46,054 nt of DNA from an uncultured Bacteroidales bacterium (GCA_946183915.1 CAMHDJ010000020.1:1-46054); one strand, 5' to 3'. Numbered from the stretch's first letter, positions 22,226 to 31,423 are shown. Notes: generated from the letters alone by a model not told the origin. Program-made: numbers and translations.

Positions 22226-22960
22226 ATGCCCCTGTTTGCCCGAAGGAAAGAGTCACCCGAGTTCTACCGTTTCTTCAAGAACGTGCTCGGCTTCAGCCCC
22301 CGTCGCACCGAACTGTACCATATTGCCCTGACCCACAGCTCGTCGTCCACCATCGACCATGGACACCGGATCAACAACGAGCGCCTCGAGTATCTGGGCG
22401 ATGCCGTTCTGGGCGCCGTCGTGGCGGAGTACCTCTACCGCAAGTACCCCATGAAGGGCGAGGGCTTCCTCACCGAGATGCGGTCAAAGATCGTCAGCCG
22501 CAAAAGCCTGGGCAACCTGGCCCGCAAGATGGGGCTGCCCGAGCTTGTCGAGCACCAGCGCGGACAGGAGGGATCCTTCAAGAGCATGGGCGGCGACGCC
22601 TTCGAGGCCCTCATCGGCGCCATCTACCTGGAGAAGGGCTTCCGCTTCACCCGCCATTTCATTGTGGACAAACTCCTCTGCACCTACCTCGACATCGACC
22701 AGCTGGCCACCACCGACTGGAACTTCAAGGGCAAACTCATCGACTGGGGCCAGAAGAACAAGAAGAAGGTTACCTTCGAGATCGTCCGCACCTTGAACCG
22801 CGACCGCGAGGGCCGCCGCGAGTACGAGTGCCGCGTCAACATCTCGGGCAAGCCCCGGGAGTCCGCCATCGGCTACACCATCAAGAGTGCCGAACAGCTG
22901 GCCGCCGAGAAGACCTACAAGGCCCTCATGGCCGAGCTCGACAAGGCCGAGGAAAAATAA
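22226..22960 (+). CDS. rnc: Ribonuclease III
   Basis: The protein has 244 aa. The RNase III signature NERLEYLGDAVLGAV (residues 51-65) gives the catalytic Glu/Asp. A second acid cluster appears in SMGGDAFEALIGAIYLEKG. The C-terminal double-stranded RNA-binding domain (about 170-240) includes WGQKNKKKVTFEIV and the terminal helix KSAEQLAAEKTYKALM. It cleaves double-stranded RNA during rRNA and mRNA processing. It lies 6 bp after fabF and is probably co-transcribed with it. Any folded transcripts of the hairpin-rich intergenic repeats in this window would be potential substrates (inference). Confidence 0.97.
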   Translation: MPLFARRKESPEFYRFFKNVLGFSPRRTELYHIALTHSSSSTIDHGHRINNERLEYLGDAVLGAVVAEYLYRKYPMKGEGFLTEMRSKIVSRKSLGNLARKMGLPELVEHQRGQEGSFKSMGGDAFEALIGAIYLEKGFRFTRHFIVDKLLCTYLDIDQLATTDWNFKGKLIDWGQKNKKKVTFEIVRTLNRDREGRREYECRVNISGKPRESAIGYTIKSAEQLAAEKTYKALMAELDKAEEK

Positions 22961-23026
22961 ATTGCGCTGTCATACAATAAATTGCCAAGAGTGCAGTTAT
23001 TTACACATTAATAATAATTGCACACT

Positions 23027-24778
23027 ATGGATATAAATACCCTTAACATCGACGAGAGCGCCAAGCTGAATGCCCAGAGCTGGCTTGACGGAGAATACGA
23101 CGAGGCCTCGAAGCAGGCCATCCGCGACATGGCAGAGCACAACCCGCAGGAGCTCAACGAGAGCTTCTACCGCCATCTGGAGTTCGGCACCGGCGGCCTG
23201 CGCGGCATCATGGGCGTGGGCACCAACCGCATGAACCGCTACACGGTGGCTATGGCCACCCAGGGCCTGGCCAACTACGTGAAGAAAGTCAACGCCGGCG
23301 AGAGCGAGCTGCGGGCTGCCGTGAGCCACGACAGCCGCAACCACAGCCGCGAGTTTGCCGAGATCACCGCCTCGGTGCTGGCTGCCAACGGTTTCAAAGT
23401 CTATCTCTTCGACGGCATGCGCCCCACGCCGGAGCTCAGCTTCGCCGTGCGCCACTACCATTGCCACACCGGCGTCATGGTCACCGCCAGCCACAACCCC
23501 AAAGAGTACAACGGATACAAGGCCTACTGGAGCGACGGATGCCAGCTGACGGCACCGCACGACACCGCCGTCATTGACGAGGTGCTGAGGATCAAGGCCG
23601 TCTCCGACGTCAAGATGAAGGGCGGCGAGCAGAACATCATCACCATCGGCGAGGAGCTGGACAAGGTCTACCTGGCCCGTGTGGAGAAGAACGCCCTCCA
23701 CCCCGAGCTGATCAAGAAACACCACGACGTCAAGATCGTCTACACGCCGCTGCACGGCACCGGCATCGTCCTCATACCCCGGATGCTGAAGCAGCTGGGC
23801 TTCACCAACGTGAACGTGGTCGAAGCACAGGCGGTGCCCGACGGCAACTTCCCCACCACCCCCAGCCCCAACCCCGAGGAGAAACCCGCCATGCGGATGG
23901 CCGTCGACTTGGCCAAGCAGATCGACGCTGACATCGTCTTCGCGTCCGACCCCGACGCCGACCGCGTGGGCGTGGCCGTGAAGCGCCCCGACGGCGAGTG
24001 GATGCTCCTCAACGGCAACCAGACCATGAGCGTGCTGTTCTACTACATCGTCAAGCAATGGCAAGAAAAACAGTTGCTTACCGGCAACGAGTACATGGTG
24101 AAAACCATCGTCACCAGCGAGCTCCCGGCCGACATCGCCACACGGGCCGGCATCAAGATCTATGACGTGCTCACCGGCTTCAAGTTCATCGGTGGCAAGA
24201 TCCGCGACCTCGAGGGCATCGAGACCTTCATCGCCGGCGGCGAGGAGAGCTACGGCTACATGATCGGCGACTTCGTGCGCGACAAGGACGCCGTCAGCGC
24301 CTGCTCCATGATCGCCGAAATCGCCGCCTGGGCCGTCGAGCAGGGCAAGACCTTCTTCGACGTGCTGGTCGACATCTACCGCGAGTACGGCTTCTACAAG
24401 GAGGGCCTGGTCAGCGTGGTGCGCAAAGGCAAGAGCGGCGCCGAGGAGATACAGCAGATGATGGCCGACTATCGCAGCAACCCGCCGCAGGAGATCGACG
24501 GCGAGCGCGTGGTCTGCATCAAGGACTACCAGTGCCTCGAGAGCAAGGATCTGCTGACCGGCAAGGTGACCAAGATCGACCTGCCGAAGAGCAATGTGCT
24601 CCAGTTCTTCACCGACCGCGGCAACAAGATCACCGTGCGCCCCAGCGGCACCGAGCCCAAGATCAAGTACTACTTCTCGGTCAAGGGCGACCTCTGCTGC
24701 AAAGAGAGCTTCGACAAGACCAACGACGCCCTCGACGCCAAGATCGAGAGCATCAAACGCAGCATGAAGCTGGTCTGA
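23027..24778 (+). CDS. Phosphoglucomutase / phosphomannomutase (alpha-D-phosphohexomutase)
   Basis: The protein has 583 aa from MDINTLNIDESAKLN; a TTG three codons upstream is less likely. The phosphohexomutase domains are in order: GTGGLRGIMGVGTNRMN near the start, the phosphoserine loop VTASHNPKEYNG (Ser155), the magnesium loop DPDADRVG (about 308), the sugar-binding loop GGEESYGYM (about 405), and RPSGTEPKIKYY (about 538). It interconverts hexose-1-phosphate and hexose-6-phosphate, supplying sugar-1-phosphates for glycan synthesis. The length of over 570 aa is that of the PGM2-like group common in Bacteroidota. It stands alone, followed by a strong terminator. Confidence 0.95.
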   Translation: MDINTLNIDESAKLNAQSWLDGEYDEASKQAIRDMAEHNPQELNESFYRHLEFGTGGLRGIMGVGTNRMNRYTVAMATQGLANYVKKVNAGESELRAAVSHDSRNHSREFAEITASVLAANGFKVYLFDGMRPTPELSFAVRHYHCHTGVMVTASHNPKEYNGYKAYWSDGCQLTAPHDTAVIDEVLRIKAVSDVKMKGGEQNIITIGEELDKVYLARVEKNALHPELIKKHHDVKIVYTPLHGTGIVLIPRMLKQLGFTNVNVVEAQAVPDGNFPTTPSPNPEEKPAMRMAVDLAKQIDADIVFASDPDADRVGVAVKRPDGEWMLLNGNQTMSVLFYYIVKQWQEKQLLTGNEYMVKTIVTSELPADIATRAGIKIYDVLTGFKFIGGKIRDLEGIETFIAGGEESYGYMIGDFVRDKDAVSACSMIAEIAAWAVEQGKTFFDVLVDIYREYGFYKEGLVSVVRKGKSGAEEIQQMMADYRSNPPQEIDGERVVCIKDYQCLESKDLLTGKVTKIDLPKSNVLQFFTDRGNKITVRPSGTEPKIKYYFSVKGDLCCKESFDKTNDALDAKIESIKRSMKLV

Positions 24779-24801
24779 CCCGAGCGACGTTTCCACCCCC
24801 T

Positions 24802-24834
24802 GGCGGCACCCTTCGTCGAAGGGTGCCGCCTTTC
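24802..24834 (+). terminator. Intrinsic terminator after the phosphohexomutase
   Basis: A perfect 12-bp stem (24802-24813 with 24819-24830) with a 5-nt loop is followed by TTTC, and then a second T-rich element in the palindrome at 24838. It lies 23 bp after the stop codon. Confidence 0.85.
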
Positions 24835-24837
24835 ATT

Positions 24838-24862
24838 TAGATCGTGCACGATCTATTTTTTT
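24838..24862. repeat. 18-bp palindrome with T-run, copy 1
   Basis: TAGATCGTGCACGATCTA (24838-24855) is a perfect 18-bp palindrome followed by seven T. It can fold as a 7-bp stem with a TGCA loop plus U-run, like a small terminator, or serve as a dimeric protein-binding site. Identical copies lie at 25119 and 39970. Confidence 0.8.
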
Positions 24863-25010
24863 ACCCCTCCCGTGCATTGGCCTCCGACGCCCTCCGGAGC
24901 CCTCCGGCGGCGGCCGCCGAATGATGACGCGAAAGGCGGATGTTGTTGAAAATCAGCAGTATGGACTAAATGGAGTATAACTGACTATAAATCAGGGTCA
25001 GGGAGGTATC

Positions 25011-25074
25011 ATGTCCGGGGTAAGTCCGGGGTAAGTCCGAGGCAAGTCCGGGTCAAGTCCGACTGCGGTCGGAC
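25011..25074 (+). repeat. 11-bp-period array, AAGTCCG units
   Basis: Five 11-bp units run from 25011 to 25065: ATGTCCGGGGT, AAGTCCGGGGT, AAGTCCGAGGC, AAGTCCGGGTC, AAGTCCGACTG. The inverted partner GTCGGAC follows at once (25068-25074) and makes a perfect 7-bp hairpin with GTCCGAC (25057-25063), loop TGCG. The 477-bp gap 24779-25255 otherwise holds the pgm terminator, two copies of the 18-bp palindrome that flank this array, and GC-rich filler; I see no gene in it. Confidence 0.85.
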
Positions 25075-25118
25075 AAAGGGCGGAGGAAGGGCGTCGATGA
25101 AGCGTCGCGGATAGCAAT

Positions 25119-25142
25119 TAGATCGTGCACGATCTATTTTTT
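25119..25142. repeat. 18-bp palindrome with T-run, copy 2
   Basis: This is a perfect copy of TAGATCGTGCACGATCTA (25119-25136) followed by six T, 281 bp downstream of copy 1 and in the same orientation by its T-run. The match with copy 1 continues into a pyrimidine-rich flank (CCCCTCC after the T-run). Confidence 0.8.
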
Positions 25143-25255
25143 GCCCCCTCCGGCGGCGGCGTTTTTCGGCGGCGCGGGCGGGCGGAAAAGCAATTAATCC
25201 GCGCGGCGACACAATAAACGGGCGGGCGCTGCGTTTATGAGTCAAAAACTGGAAT

Positions 25256-25540
25256 ATGAAGAACCTAGGTTGGAATTTCTTTTTCTCGCTGCTGCTGGCC
25301 GATGTGGTGGCAGTGGTGATGCTCAAGTTGACGGTACCGCTCAAGATTGTGTTGACGGTCAGTGTGTTGGTATTCGCCATTCTGGCGGTGGTGATCTTCT
25401 TCACCAACAGCGGTAGTCGCCGCGCCAAGCGTCGCGAGGAGGAGGCCACGGCCCGCATCGCCGAGCTGGAGAACCAGGTGAAGGAAGGCCCGGCCGACCG
25501 GAAGGACTTTGAAGAGGTGAAGAATGACCCTGCCAAGTAG
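25256..25540 (+). CDS. Small membrane protein upstream of recR
   Basis: The protein has 94 aa. Two hydrophobic helices lie at about residues 8-24 and 27-49 ([16 protein letters not shown] and [18 protein letters not shown]). A strongly charged helix follows ([25 protein letters not shown]), probably a cytoplasmic coiled coil. The last 17 bp overlap the recR start, so translation is coupled. The architecture (two TM segments plus an acidic-basic coil) is much like the 86-aa protein at 11612. The family is not recognised. No -7 element with full match is visible just upstream. Confidence 0.72.
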   Translation: MKNLGWNFFFSLLLADVVAVVMLKLTVPLKIVLTVSVLVFAILAVVIFFTNSGSRRAKRREEEATARIAELENQVKEGPADRKDFEEVKNDPAK

Positions 25541-26138
25541 GATCCTGGAGCAGGCGGTGGAGCAGCTGAGCACGCTGCCGGGCGTGGGCAAACGGTCGGC
25601 GCTGCGCTATGCGCTGCACCTGATGAAGCAGGACGAGCCGGCGGTGCGCGACCTGAGCGAGAGCCTCTTGCGCCTGAAGACCGACCTGCATCGCTGCCGC
25701 TACTGCCACAACGTGAGCGACACCGAGGTGTGCCCCATCTGCAGCAGCGAGAAGCGCCAGCGCGGCATCGTCTGCGTGGTGGAGAACGTGCAGGACGTGA
25801 TGGCGCTGGAGAACACGCAGCAGTACCGCGGCCTGTACCACGTGCTGGGCGGCGTCATCTCGCCCATCGACGGCGTGGGCCCCTCGGACCTTGCCATCGC
25901 GTCGCTCCTGCGCCGCGTGGAGAGCGGCGACCCCTACCCGGTCGAGGAGGTCATCCTGGCCCTGCCCACCACCATGGAGGGCGACACCACCAACTTCTAC
26001 CTCAGCCGCCAGCTGCGCCCGCTGGGGGTGAAGATCACCACCCTGGCGCGCGGCGTCGCCGTGGGCGACAGCCTCGAGTACGCCGACGAGATCACCCTGG
26101 GCCGCAGCATTGCCGGCCGCATACCGTTCGAAGGATGA
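25524..26138 (+). CDS. recR: Recombination mediator RecR
   Basis: The protein has 204 aa, full length. The N-terminal helix-hairpin-helix ([20 protein letters not shown]) is followed by the C4 zinc finger ([16 protein letters not shown]). A Toprim domain ([15 protein letters not shown] ... [16 protein letters not shown]) and the C-terminal RIPFEG complete it. RecR works with RecO (and RecF) to load RecA on single-stranded gaps. It is coupled to the small membrane protein upstream and shares an ATGA overlap with the GH3 lipoprotein downstream. Confidence 0.97.
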   Translation: MTLPSRILEQAVEQLSTLPGVGKRSALRYALHLMKQDEPAVRDLSESLLRLKTDLHRCRYCHNVSDTEVCPICSSEKRQRGIVCVVENVQDVMALENTQQYRGLYHVLGGVISPIDGVGPSDLAIASLLRRVESGDPYPVEEVILALPTTMEGDTTNFYLSRQLRPLGVKITTLARGVAVGDSLEYADEITLGRSIAGRIPFEG

Positions 26139-27298
26139 AACAGATAGCATTTATTCTGAGCATGATGGCCATGGTGGCGTGTGGCGGACACATGTCGCGG
26201 GCCAACGATACCATTGACACATTGGGCTTTCAGGAGCCGGAGCCGCAGCGGTACACCCTGGAGGAGGACATCGGTGCGATGCTCCTTGTGGGCTTCCGCG
26301 GCACCGAGGTAGACAGCACGGTGAACCCCGAGATCGTCCGCGCCCTGCGCGACTACCACGTGGGTAGCGTCATACTGTTCGACTACGACGCCCCCACGGG
26401 CAAGCGTGGCCGCAACATTCAGAGTGCCAGCCAGCTGAAACGCCTGTGTGTACAGCTGCGGATGTACAATCGCCACCTGCTGATCGGCATCGACCAGGAG
26501 GGGGGCTACGTGTCGCGCCTCAGCCCGCGCTACGGCTTTCCCAAGGTGCTTTCCGCCCAGCGGAGCGCCGCCCTCGGCACCGACAGCGTGCGCCGCCAGG
26601 CGCAGGTCACCGCCCGGATGCTGGCCGACCTGGGCATCAACCTCAACTTCGCCCCGGTGGCCGACGTCAACGTCAACCCGGCATGTCCCGTCATCGGCGG
26701 CATCGAACGCTCCTTCTCGGCCGACACCGCTGCGGTGGCTTCGTGCTGCGCCGTGTGGATCGAGGAGCAGCGCACGAAGGGGGTGGTGAGCTGCCTGAAA
26801 CACTTCCCCGGCCACGGCAGCGCCCGCGGCGACACCCACAAGGGCTTGGTCGACGTCACCGACACCTGGCAGCGCCGCGAGCTGGCCCCCTACCGCACAC
26901 TCGGCTCCTCCGAGGTGGGCGAGGATATGATGGTGATGACCGCCCACGTCGTCAACCGTCAGCTCGACCCCGCAGGGCTGCCTGCTTCGTTGTCGCCCAG
27001 GATCACCTCCCTGCTCCGTGACACCCTTGGTTTCCAGGGCGTCATCGTCACCGACGACTTGGCCATGGGGGCCATCGTGCAGCAGTACAGCTTCGAACAG
27101 GCGGTGCGGATGGCTGTGCTGGCGGGTGCCGACCTGCTGTGCCTGAGCAACAACGGCGGCACCTACGACCCGAACATGGTGCCGCGCGCCGTCAAGGTCA
27201 TCAAGCAGATGGTGGAGGACGGTACCGTCAGCGAAGAGCGTATTCGCCAGTCCGCCCTCCGCGTCCGCAGCCTGAAAAGAGACGGGACCGAAGGGTAA
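26135..27298 (+). CDS. GH3 beta-N-acetylhexosaminidase-like lipoprotein
   Basis: The protein has 387 aa from ATG 26135, which overlaps the recR TGA (26136-26138). The signal [16 protein letters not shown] makes Cys16 the lipid anchor. The NagZ-type glycoside hydrolase 3 barrel shows [26 protein letters not shown], the KHFPGHG motif with the catalytic His loop GDTHKGL (about 221-233), and the nucleophile region [12 protein letters not shown] (Asp near 307). Such enzymes remove terminal N-acetylglucosamine from muropeptides. A lipidated, periplasmic form suggests cell-wall turnover or glycan foraging outside the cytoplasm. No C-terminal second domain is present. Confidence 0.92.
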   Translation: MKQIAFILSMMAMVACGGHMSRANDTIDTLGFQEPEPQRYTLEEDIGAMLLVGFRGTEVDSTVNPEIVRALRDYHVGSVILFDYDAPTGKRGRNIQSASQLKRLCVQLRMYNRHLLIGIDQEGGYVSRLSPRYGFPKVLSAQRSAALGTDSVRRQAQVTARMLADLGINLNFAPVADVNVNPACPVIGGIERSFSADTAAVASCCAVWIEEQRTKGVVSCLKHFPGHGSARGDTHKGLVDVTDTWQRRELAPYRTLGSSEVGEDMMVMTAHVVNRQLDPAGLPASLSPRITSLLRDTLGFQGVIVTDDLAMGAIVQQYSFEQAVRMAVLAGADLLCLSNNGGTYDPNMVPRAVKVIKQMVEDGTVSEERIRQSALRVRSLKRDGTEG

Positions 27299-27325
27299 CC
27301 GAGACCAGACCGAAACTCAGATGGC

Positions 27326-27370
27326 GTTATCTACTGGTTGACATGAGGTTGACTACTGGTTGCGTAGTAG
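27326..27370 (+). repeat. 11-bp-period array, GTTGACTACTG units
   Basis: Four 11-bp units run from 27326 to 27369: GTTATCTACTG, GTTGACATGAG, GTTGACTACTG, GTTGCGTAGTA. The last unit carries AGTAG (27366-27370), inverted relative to CTACT (27353-27357), so the end can fold back. It lies 27 bp after the GH3 stop in the 276-bp gap before recA. Confidence 0.75.
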
Positions 27371-27472
27371 CTGTAGAAAACGTTGGTTTTAGGTGGCAAG
27401 TTCGGAAATCATGGCAGAGTATGAGTCTGTCTTGCGCAGGTGGAAATCCTTGGGATATAGACTTTTAATAGT

Positions 27473-27500
27473 GAAACGGCAAAAAACATTTTGCCGTTTC
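27473..27500. promoter_or_regulatory. Perfect 12-bp inverted repeat over the recA -33 element
   Basis: The arms 27473-27484 and 27489-27500 (GAAACGGCAAAA / TTTTGCCGTTTC) are perfectly complementary around a 4-nt loop. The right arm contains the TTTG -33 element (27490-27493). It may be an operator for a dimeric repressor of recA, or an RNA hairpin that ends upstream transcription; no T-run follows it. Confidence 0.6.
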
Positions 27501-27520
27501 GACATTTATGCGTATCTTTG
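27490..27520 (+). promoter_or_regulatory. Promoter of recA
   Basis: TTTG (27490-27493), a 19-bp spacer and TATCTTTG (27513-27520) match the Bacteroidota promoter consensus exactly. The leader to the ATG is about 48 nt. Confidence 0.85.
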
Positions 27521-27574
27521 CACCTATTGACAACAAGCAAACAAAAATAATAACACATTAAACGATTGAACATT

Positions 27575-28606
27575 ATGGCAAAAGAAGTGAACGAGGCCGA
27601 TGCAACGAAGCTGGAAAAGCTGAAGATACTACAGAGCACACTGGACAAGATAGAGAAGAGCTACGGCAAGGGCTCCATCATGAAACTGGGCGACCGTCCC
27701 AACGAAGAACTGGAGGTTATCTCGACGGGTTCCATCAGTCTCGACAATGCCTTGGGTGTGGGCGGCCTGCCGCGTGGCCGCGTCATCGAGATCTTTGGTC
27801 CGGAGAGTTCGGGTAAGACTACGCTGGCTATCCATGCCATCGCCGAGTGTCAGAAGAAGGGAGGTATCGCTGCCTTCATCGATGCCGAGCATGCCTTCGA
27901 CAGCTTCTATGCCAAGAAACTGGGTGTCGACATCGACAACCTGCTGGTGTCGCAGCCCGACAATGGCGAACAGGCCCTCGAGATCGCTGACAACCTGATC
28001 CGTTCCGGCGCCATCGACATCATCGTCATCGACTCGGTGGCAGCCCTGACTCCCAAGGCCGAGATTGACGGTGACATGGGCGACAGCAAGGTGGGCCTTC
28101 AGGCACGCCTGATGAGCCAGGCCATGCGCAAGCTGACGGCCACCATCAGCAAGACCAACTGCTGCTGCATCTTCATCAACCAGCTGCGCGAGAAGATCGG
28201 CGTCCTCTTCGGCAATCCCGAGACCACCACCGGCGGTAACGCCCTGAAGTTCTACGCCTCGGTGCGTATCGACATCCGTCGCACGCAGGCCATCAAGGAC
28301 GGCGATCAGAACATCGGCAACCGTGTCAAGGTGCGCATCGTGAAGAACAAGGTGGCACCCCCGTTCCGTGTGTGCGAGTTCGACCTGATGTTCGGCGAGG
28401 GTATCTCCAAGCTGGGCGAGATCATCGACATCGGAGTGGACCTGGACATCATCCATAAGAGCGGCTCATGGTTCAGCTATGGCGACGCCAAACTGGCCCA
28501 GGGACGCGAAGCGCTGAAGCAACTGCTGCGCGACAACCCCGAGCTTACCGAGGAGCTGGAGGGCAAGATCCGCGCTGCACTGAAGGAGAAATCACTTAAC
28601 GAATAA
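27575..28606 (+). CDS. recA: Recombinase RecA
   Basis: The protein has 343 aa from [20 protein letters not shown]; an earlier in-frame TTG is unlikely. The Walker A motif GPESSGKT spans residues 75-82, and the Walker B strand is [10 protein letters not shown]. The L2 segment carries [20 protein letters not shown]. The C-terminal acidic tail is short. RecA pairs homologous DNA and triggers SOS-type responses. Its promoter overlaps a perfect inverted repeat, which is a candidate damage-response operator. The stop codon overlaps the next gene (TAATG), beginning a four-gene unit with rsh and mazG. Confidence 0.98.
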   Translation: MAKEVNEADATKLEKLKILQSTLDKIEKSYGKGSIMKLGDRPNEELEVISTGSISLDNALGVGGLPRGRVIEIFGPESSGKTTLAIHAIAECQKKGGIAAFIDAEHAFDSFYAKKLGVDIDNLLVSQPDNGEQALEIADNLIRSGAIDIIVIDSVAALTPKAEIDGDMGDSKVGLQARLMSQAMRKLTATISKTNCCCIFINQLREKIGVLFGNPETTTGGNALKFYASVRIDIRRTQAIKDGDQNIGNRVKVRIVKNKVAPPFRVCEFDLMFGEGISKLGEIIDIGVDLDIIHKSGSWFSYGDAKLAQGREALKQLLRDNPELTEELEGKIRAALKEKSLNE

Positions 28607-29232
28607 TGAAACGGATACTATTCATGGCACTGCTCATGCTGAGTGGTGCCCTCTTTGCCCAGACGGCGGACAGTGTTGACACCGGACGAGCGCTGGGCGA
28701 CGAGCCGCGAGTGCGGCGGTCGCACGAGCGTAATGTGCTGGGTGCGCCGGTATACTACGACACTCTGGGCAACATCATCGGCCAGCCGAAACCGGCCGAC
28801 GGCCTCTACCGCCGGCCGAAGCATCACTTCAACAACCGGCTTGAAAACGACTTTTCTTCGATCTTTATGGAATGGCAGTTCAAGGTGGACTACGACTTTG
28901 CCTTTGGCTGCCAGGTGGCCTGGGTGCCCAACCGATGGGGCATCTACGGGTCTGCCTGCGTCAACTGGGATCGCTGCGACTTCTCTGTCGGCCCCGTGTG
29001 GCGCCTTTCCGACTGCGGCAACTGGATCGACTGGCAACTGTTCGGAGGGTTGGCGTGCAGCCGCTATGCCCTTGGCGCCGAGGTGGGCGTCCGCATGGCG
29101 GCACCCAGGCTCCGGAGCGACTTCTGTTGGACATCAGTCTCCATGACGATAGGTCGCATGCAAGAATCGAACTATGTGACTCTGGGTCTCAGTCTTCTGC
29201 TGAGTCCCGTCGTGGCCATCAGCATCTGGTAA
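28606..29232 (+). CDS. Exported protein of unknown function between recA and rsh
   Basis: The protein has 208 aa. The signal peptide [19 protein letters not shown] is followed by a short polar region with a basic patch (RVRRSHERN). The rest alternates aromatic and polar residues in short strands (FMEWQFKVDYDFAFGCQVAW, WGIYGSACVNW, VTLGLSLLLSPVVAISIW), as in small outer-membrane beta barrels. It ends in Trp, consistent with barrel insertion signals that prefer a C-terminal aromatic residue. No family is recognised. Its ATG overlaps the recA TAA, and rsh starts 4 bp after its stop, so it is translated within the recA-rsh message. Confidence 0.75.
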   Translation: MKRILFMALLMLSGALFAQTADSVDTGRALGDEPRVRRSHERNVLGAPVYYDTLGNIIGQPKPADGLYRRPKHHFNNRLENDFSSIFMEWQFKVDYDFAFGCQVAWVPNRWGIYGSACVNWDRCDFSVGPVWRLSDCGNWIDWQLFGGLACSRYALGAEVGVRMAAPRLRSDFCWTSVSMTIGRMQESNYVTLGLSLLLSPVVAISIW

Positions 29233-29236
29233 CGGA

Positions 29237-31423
29237 ATGACAGGGTATGTGATCGACGAAGCGCGCGAGGCGCGCGAGATGCAAGCCTGCTACGACGAAC
29301 TGGTGGCCGCCTGCCGTGCCCTCAAACCGCTGACACCCGACGAGGAGGCCTCCATCCTTCGGGCCTACACCATGGCCCGCGAAGCCCACGCCGGCACGCG
29401 GCGCAAGAGCGGTGAACCCTACATCTTCCATCCCCTGGCGGTGGCGCTGATCGCCGTCAAGGAGGTGGGCCTCGGCCCCACGGCCGTCGTTGCGGCCCTG
29501 CTCCACGACGTAGTGGAAGACACCGACATCACCCTCGACGAGCTACGCATGGTATTCGGCGACCGCGTGGCGGAGATAGTGGACGGCGTCACCAAGATCG
29601 ACGACGTCATGCTCATGCAGCAGACCGAGAGCAAGCAGGCCGAGAACTACCGTAAGATCCTGCTCTCGATGTGCAACGACGCCTACGTCATCTTCCTCAA
29701 GCTTTGCGACCGTCTGCACAACATGCGCACCCTGGGCTCGATGAAGGACACCAAGAAACTCATCATCGCCTCCGAGACCTCCTACCTCTACATCCCCTTG
29801 GCCCACCGTCTGGGCCTCTACAGCATCAAGACCGAGCTCGAGGAACTCGTCATGCGCTACACCAATCCGGAGAAGTATGCCGAGATCGAGGCCCGCATCG
29901 CCGCCACCGCCGGCACCGAGGAGCGCCTCGAGGAGTGCCTCTACCAGCCGGTGCGCCGGATGCTCGACGCCGCGGGCTACCACTACACCCTCAAGACCCG
30001 CATCAAGTCGGTCTACAGCTGCTACAAGAAGATGGAGAACAAGGGCATAGACTTCGACGAGATCTATGACCTCTATGCCATGCGCATCATCCTGACCGAC
30101 GTGCCGCGCGAGCGTGAGAAGGAGGAGTGTTTCAAGGTCTACAGCCTCATCACCGGCCAGTTCCCGCCCAATCCCAAGCGCTTCCGCGACTGGATCACGC
30201 AGCCCAAGAACAACGGCTACGAGAGCCTCCAGACCACCGTCATGTCGCCCATCGGCCGGTGGGTGGAGATACAGATCCGCACCGAACGCATGGACACCAT
30301 CGCCGAGAAGGGTATGGCGGCCCACTTCCTCTACAAGGAGGCCCACCCCGAGGAGCAGTTGGAGAACAACCCCGTCGAGGAGTGGCTGCAGCAGATACGC
30401 ACCTCGCTCGAACAGAGCGACAAGAGTGCCCTCGACCTCGTCGAGGAATTCAAGGAGAGTCTCTACACCAAGGAGATCTACCTCTTCACGCCTCACGGCA
30501 AGACCATCACCCTGCCGAGCCACAGCACGGTGCTCGACTTCGCCTATGCCATCCACACCGACCTGGGCCACCACTGCATTGGGGCCAAGGTCAACGCCCG
30601 GGTGGTGGGCCGCAGCGAGCGGCTCCACACCGGCGACCAGGTGCAGGTGCTCACCACCGAGAACACCCAGCCCACCGAAGAGTGGCTGGGCGAATGCCAG
30701 ACACCCCACGCCCGCGAGGCCATCAAGCTGGCCCTGCGCGCCCGCCGCAAGGAGTTCACCGCCGAGGGCAAGCACCGCCTGGCCGAGTACATGAAGAGCC
30801 TCAAGGTGCGCAACAACCCGCAGAACTTCGGCCAGCTCAAGCGTTTCTTCAACCAGAAGTCCGACGTCGACCTCTACTACGACATCGCCGTGGGCACCAT
30901 CAGCGAGCATCAGGTGGCCGAGTGTTTCGGCAAGGCCCATCCCGCCCCGCAGTTGTTCTTCCTCGACAAGTATAAAGACATCCACCCCTTCCTGCTCGAC
31001 CGCGAGTATGAGGGCTACCCCACCGAGACGGCCCCCTGCTGCAAGCCCGTCCAGGGCGACCAGGTGGTGGGCATCGTGCGCGACGGCAAGATCATGGTGC
31101 ACCGCACCAACTGCCGCGAGGCCATGAAGGAGATGGCCAACCACGAGAACCACACCGTCCGCGCCAAGTGGCGCCCCGGCGAGCAGCTGTCGCTCCTCAG
31201 CGGCATCGCGCTCACCGCCATCGACCGCAAGGGCCTCCTGCAGGAGATCACCCTCCACATCTCCGAGGAGCTCGACCTCAACATGCGCGCCATCACCCTC
31301 GAGGCCTCCGAAGGCGTGGCCCGCGGCATCATCATGCTCTATGTCAACAATATCGACAGCCTCAATGGCCTGATCGGCAAACTGAAATCGATCGATGGAG
31401 TCGAAGACGTACACCGCATTTGA
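29237..31423 (+). CDS. rsh: Bifunctional (p)ppGpp synthetase/hydrolase (RelA/SpoT homolog)
   Basis: The protein has 728 aa. The N-terminal HD hydrolase domain has the intact HDVVEDT motif (His90-Asp91). The synthetase domain (about 250-370) has RIKSVYSCYKKM, PKNNGYESLQTTV and the EIQIRT strand (about 344). The TGS domain starts at about 414 (IYLFTPHGKTITLPSHSTVLDFAY). The C-terminal ACT domain begins near 654. Both catalytic halves look active. SLQTTV replaces the common SLHTTV, a substitution worth noting. The enzyme makes and degrades the stringent-response alarmone. Its end overlaps mazG by 29 bp. Confidence 0.95.
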   Translation: MTGYVIDEAREAREMQACYDELVAACRALKPLTPDEEASILRAYTMAREAHAGTRRKSGEPYIFHPLAVALIAVKEVGLGPTAVVAALLHDVVEDTDITLDELRMVFGDRVAEIVDGVTKIDDVMLMQQTESKQAENYRKILLSMCNDAYVIFLKLCDRLHNMRTLGSMKDTKKLIIASETSYLYIPLAHRLGLYSIKTELEELVMRYTNPEKYAEIEARIAATAGTEERLEECLYQPVRRMLDAAGYHYTLKTRIKSVYSCYKKMENKGIDFDEIYDLYAMRIILTDVPREREKEECFKVYSLITGQFPPNPKRFRDWITQPKNNGYESLQTTVMSPIGRWVEIQIRTERMDTIAEKGMAAHFLYKEAHPEEQLENNPVEEWLQQIRTSLEQSDKSALDLVEEFKESLYTKEIYLFTPHGKTITLPSHSTVLDFAYAIHTDLGHHCIGAKVNARVVGRSERLHTGDQVQVLTTENTQPTEEWLGECQTPHAREAIKLALRARRKEFTAEGKHRLAEYMKSLKVRNNPQNFGQLKRFFNQKSDVDLYYDIAVGTISEHQVAECFGKAHPAPQLFFLDKYKDIHPFLLDREYEGYPTETAPCCKPVQGDQVVGIVRDGKIMVHRTNCREAMKEMANHENHTVRAKWRPGEQLSLLSGIALTAIDRKGLLQEITLHISEELDLNMRAITLEASEGVARGIIMLYVNNIDSLNGLIGKLKSIDGVEDVHRI

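Noticed and set aside
22997-24796. A 599-codon open frame opposite the phosphohexomutase gene
   Set aside because: The opposite strand encodes a protein with all phosphohexomutase motifs. The antisense product is low-complexity and lacks any recognisable fold.
24867-24915. Direct repeat GCCCTCCGG with a GC palindrome (CGGCGGCCGCCG) before the AAGTCCG array
   Set aside because: It is short and of low complexity in a GC-rich stretch, with no spacing regularity or copies elsewhere in the window.
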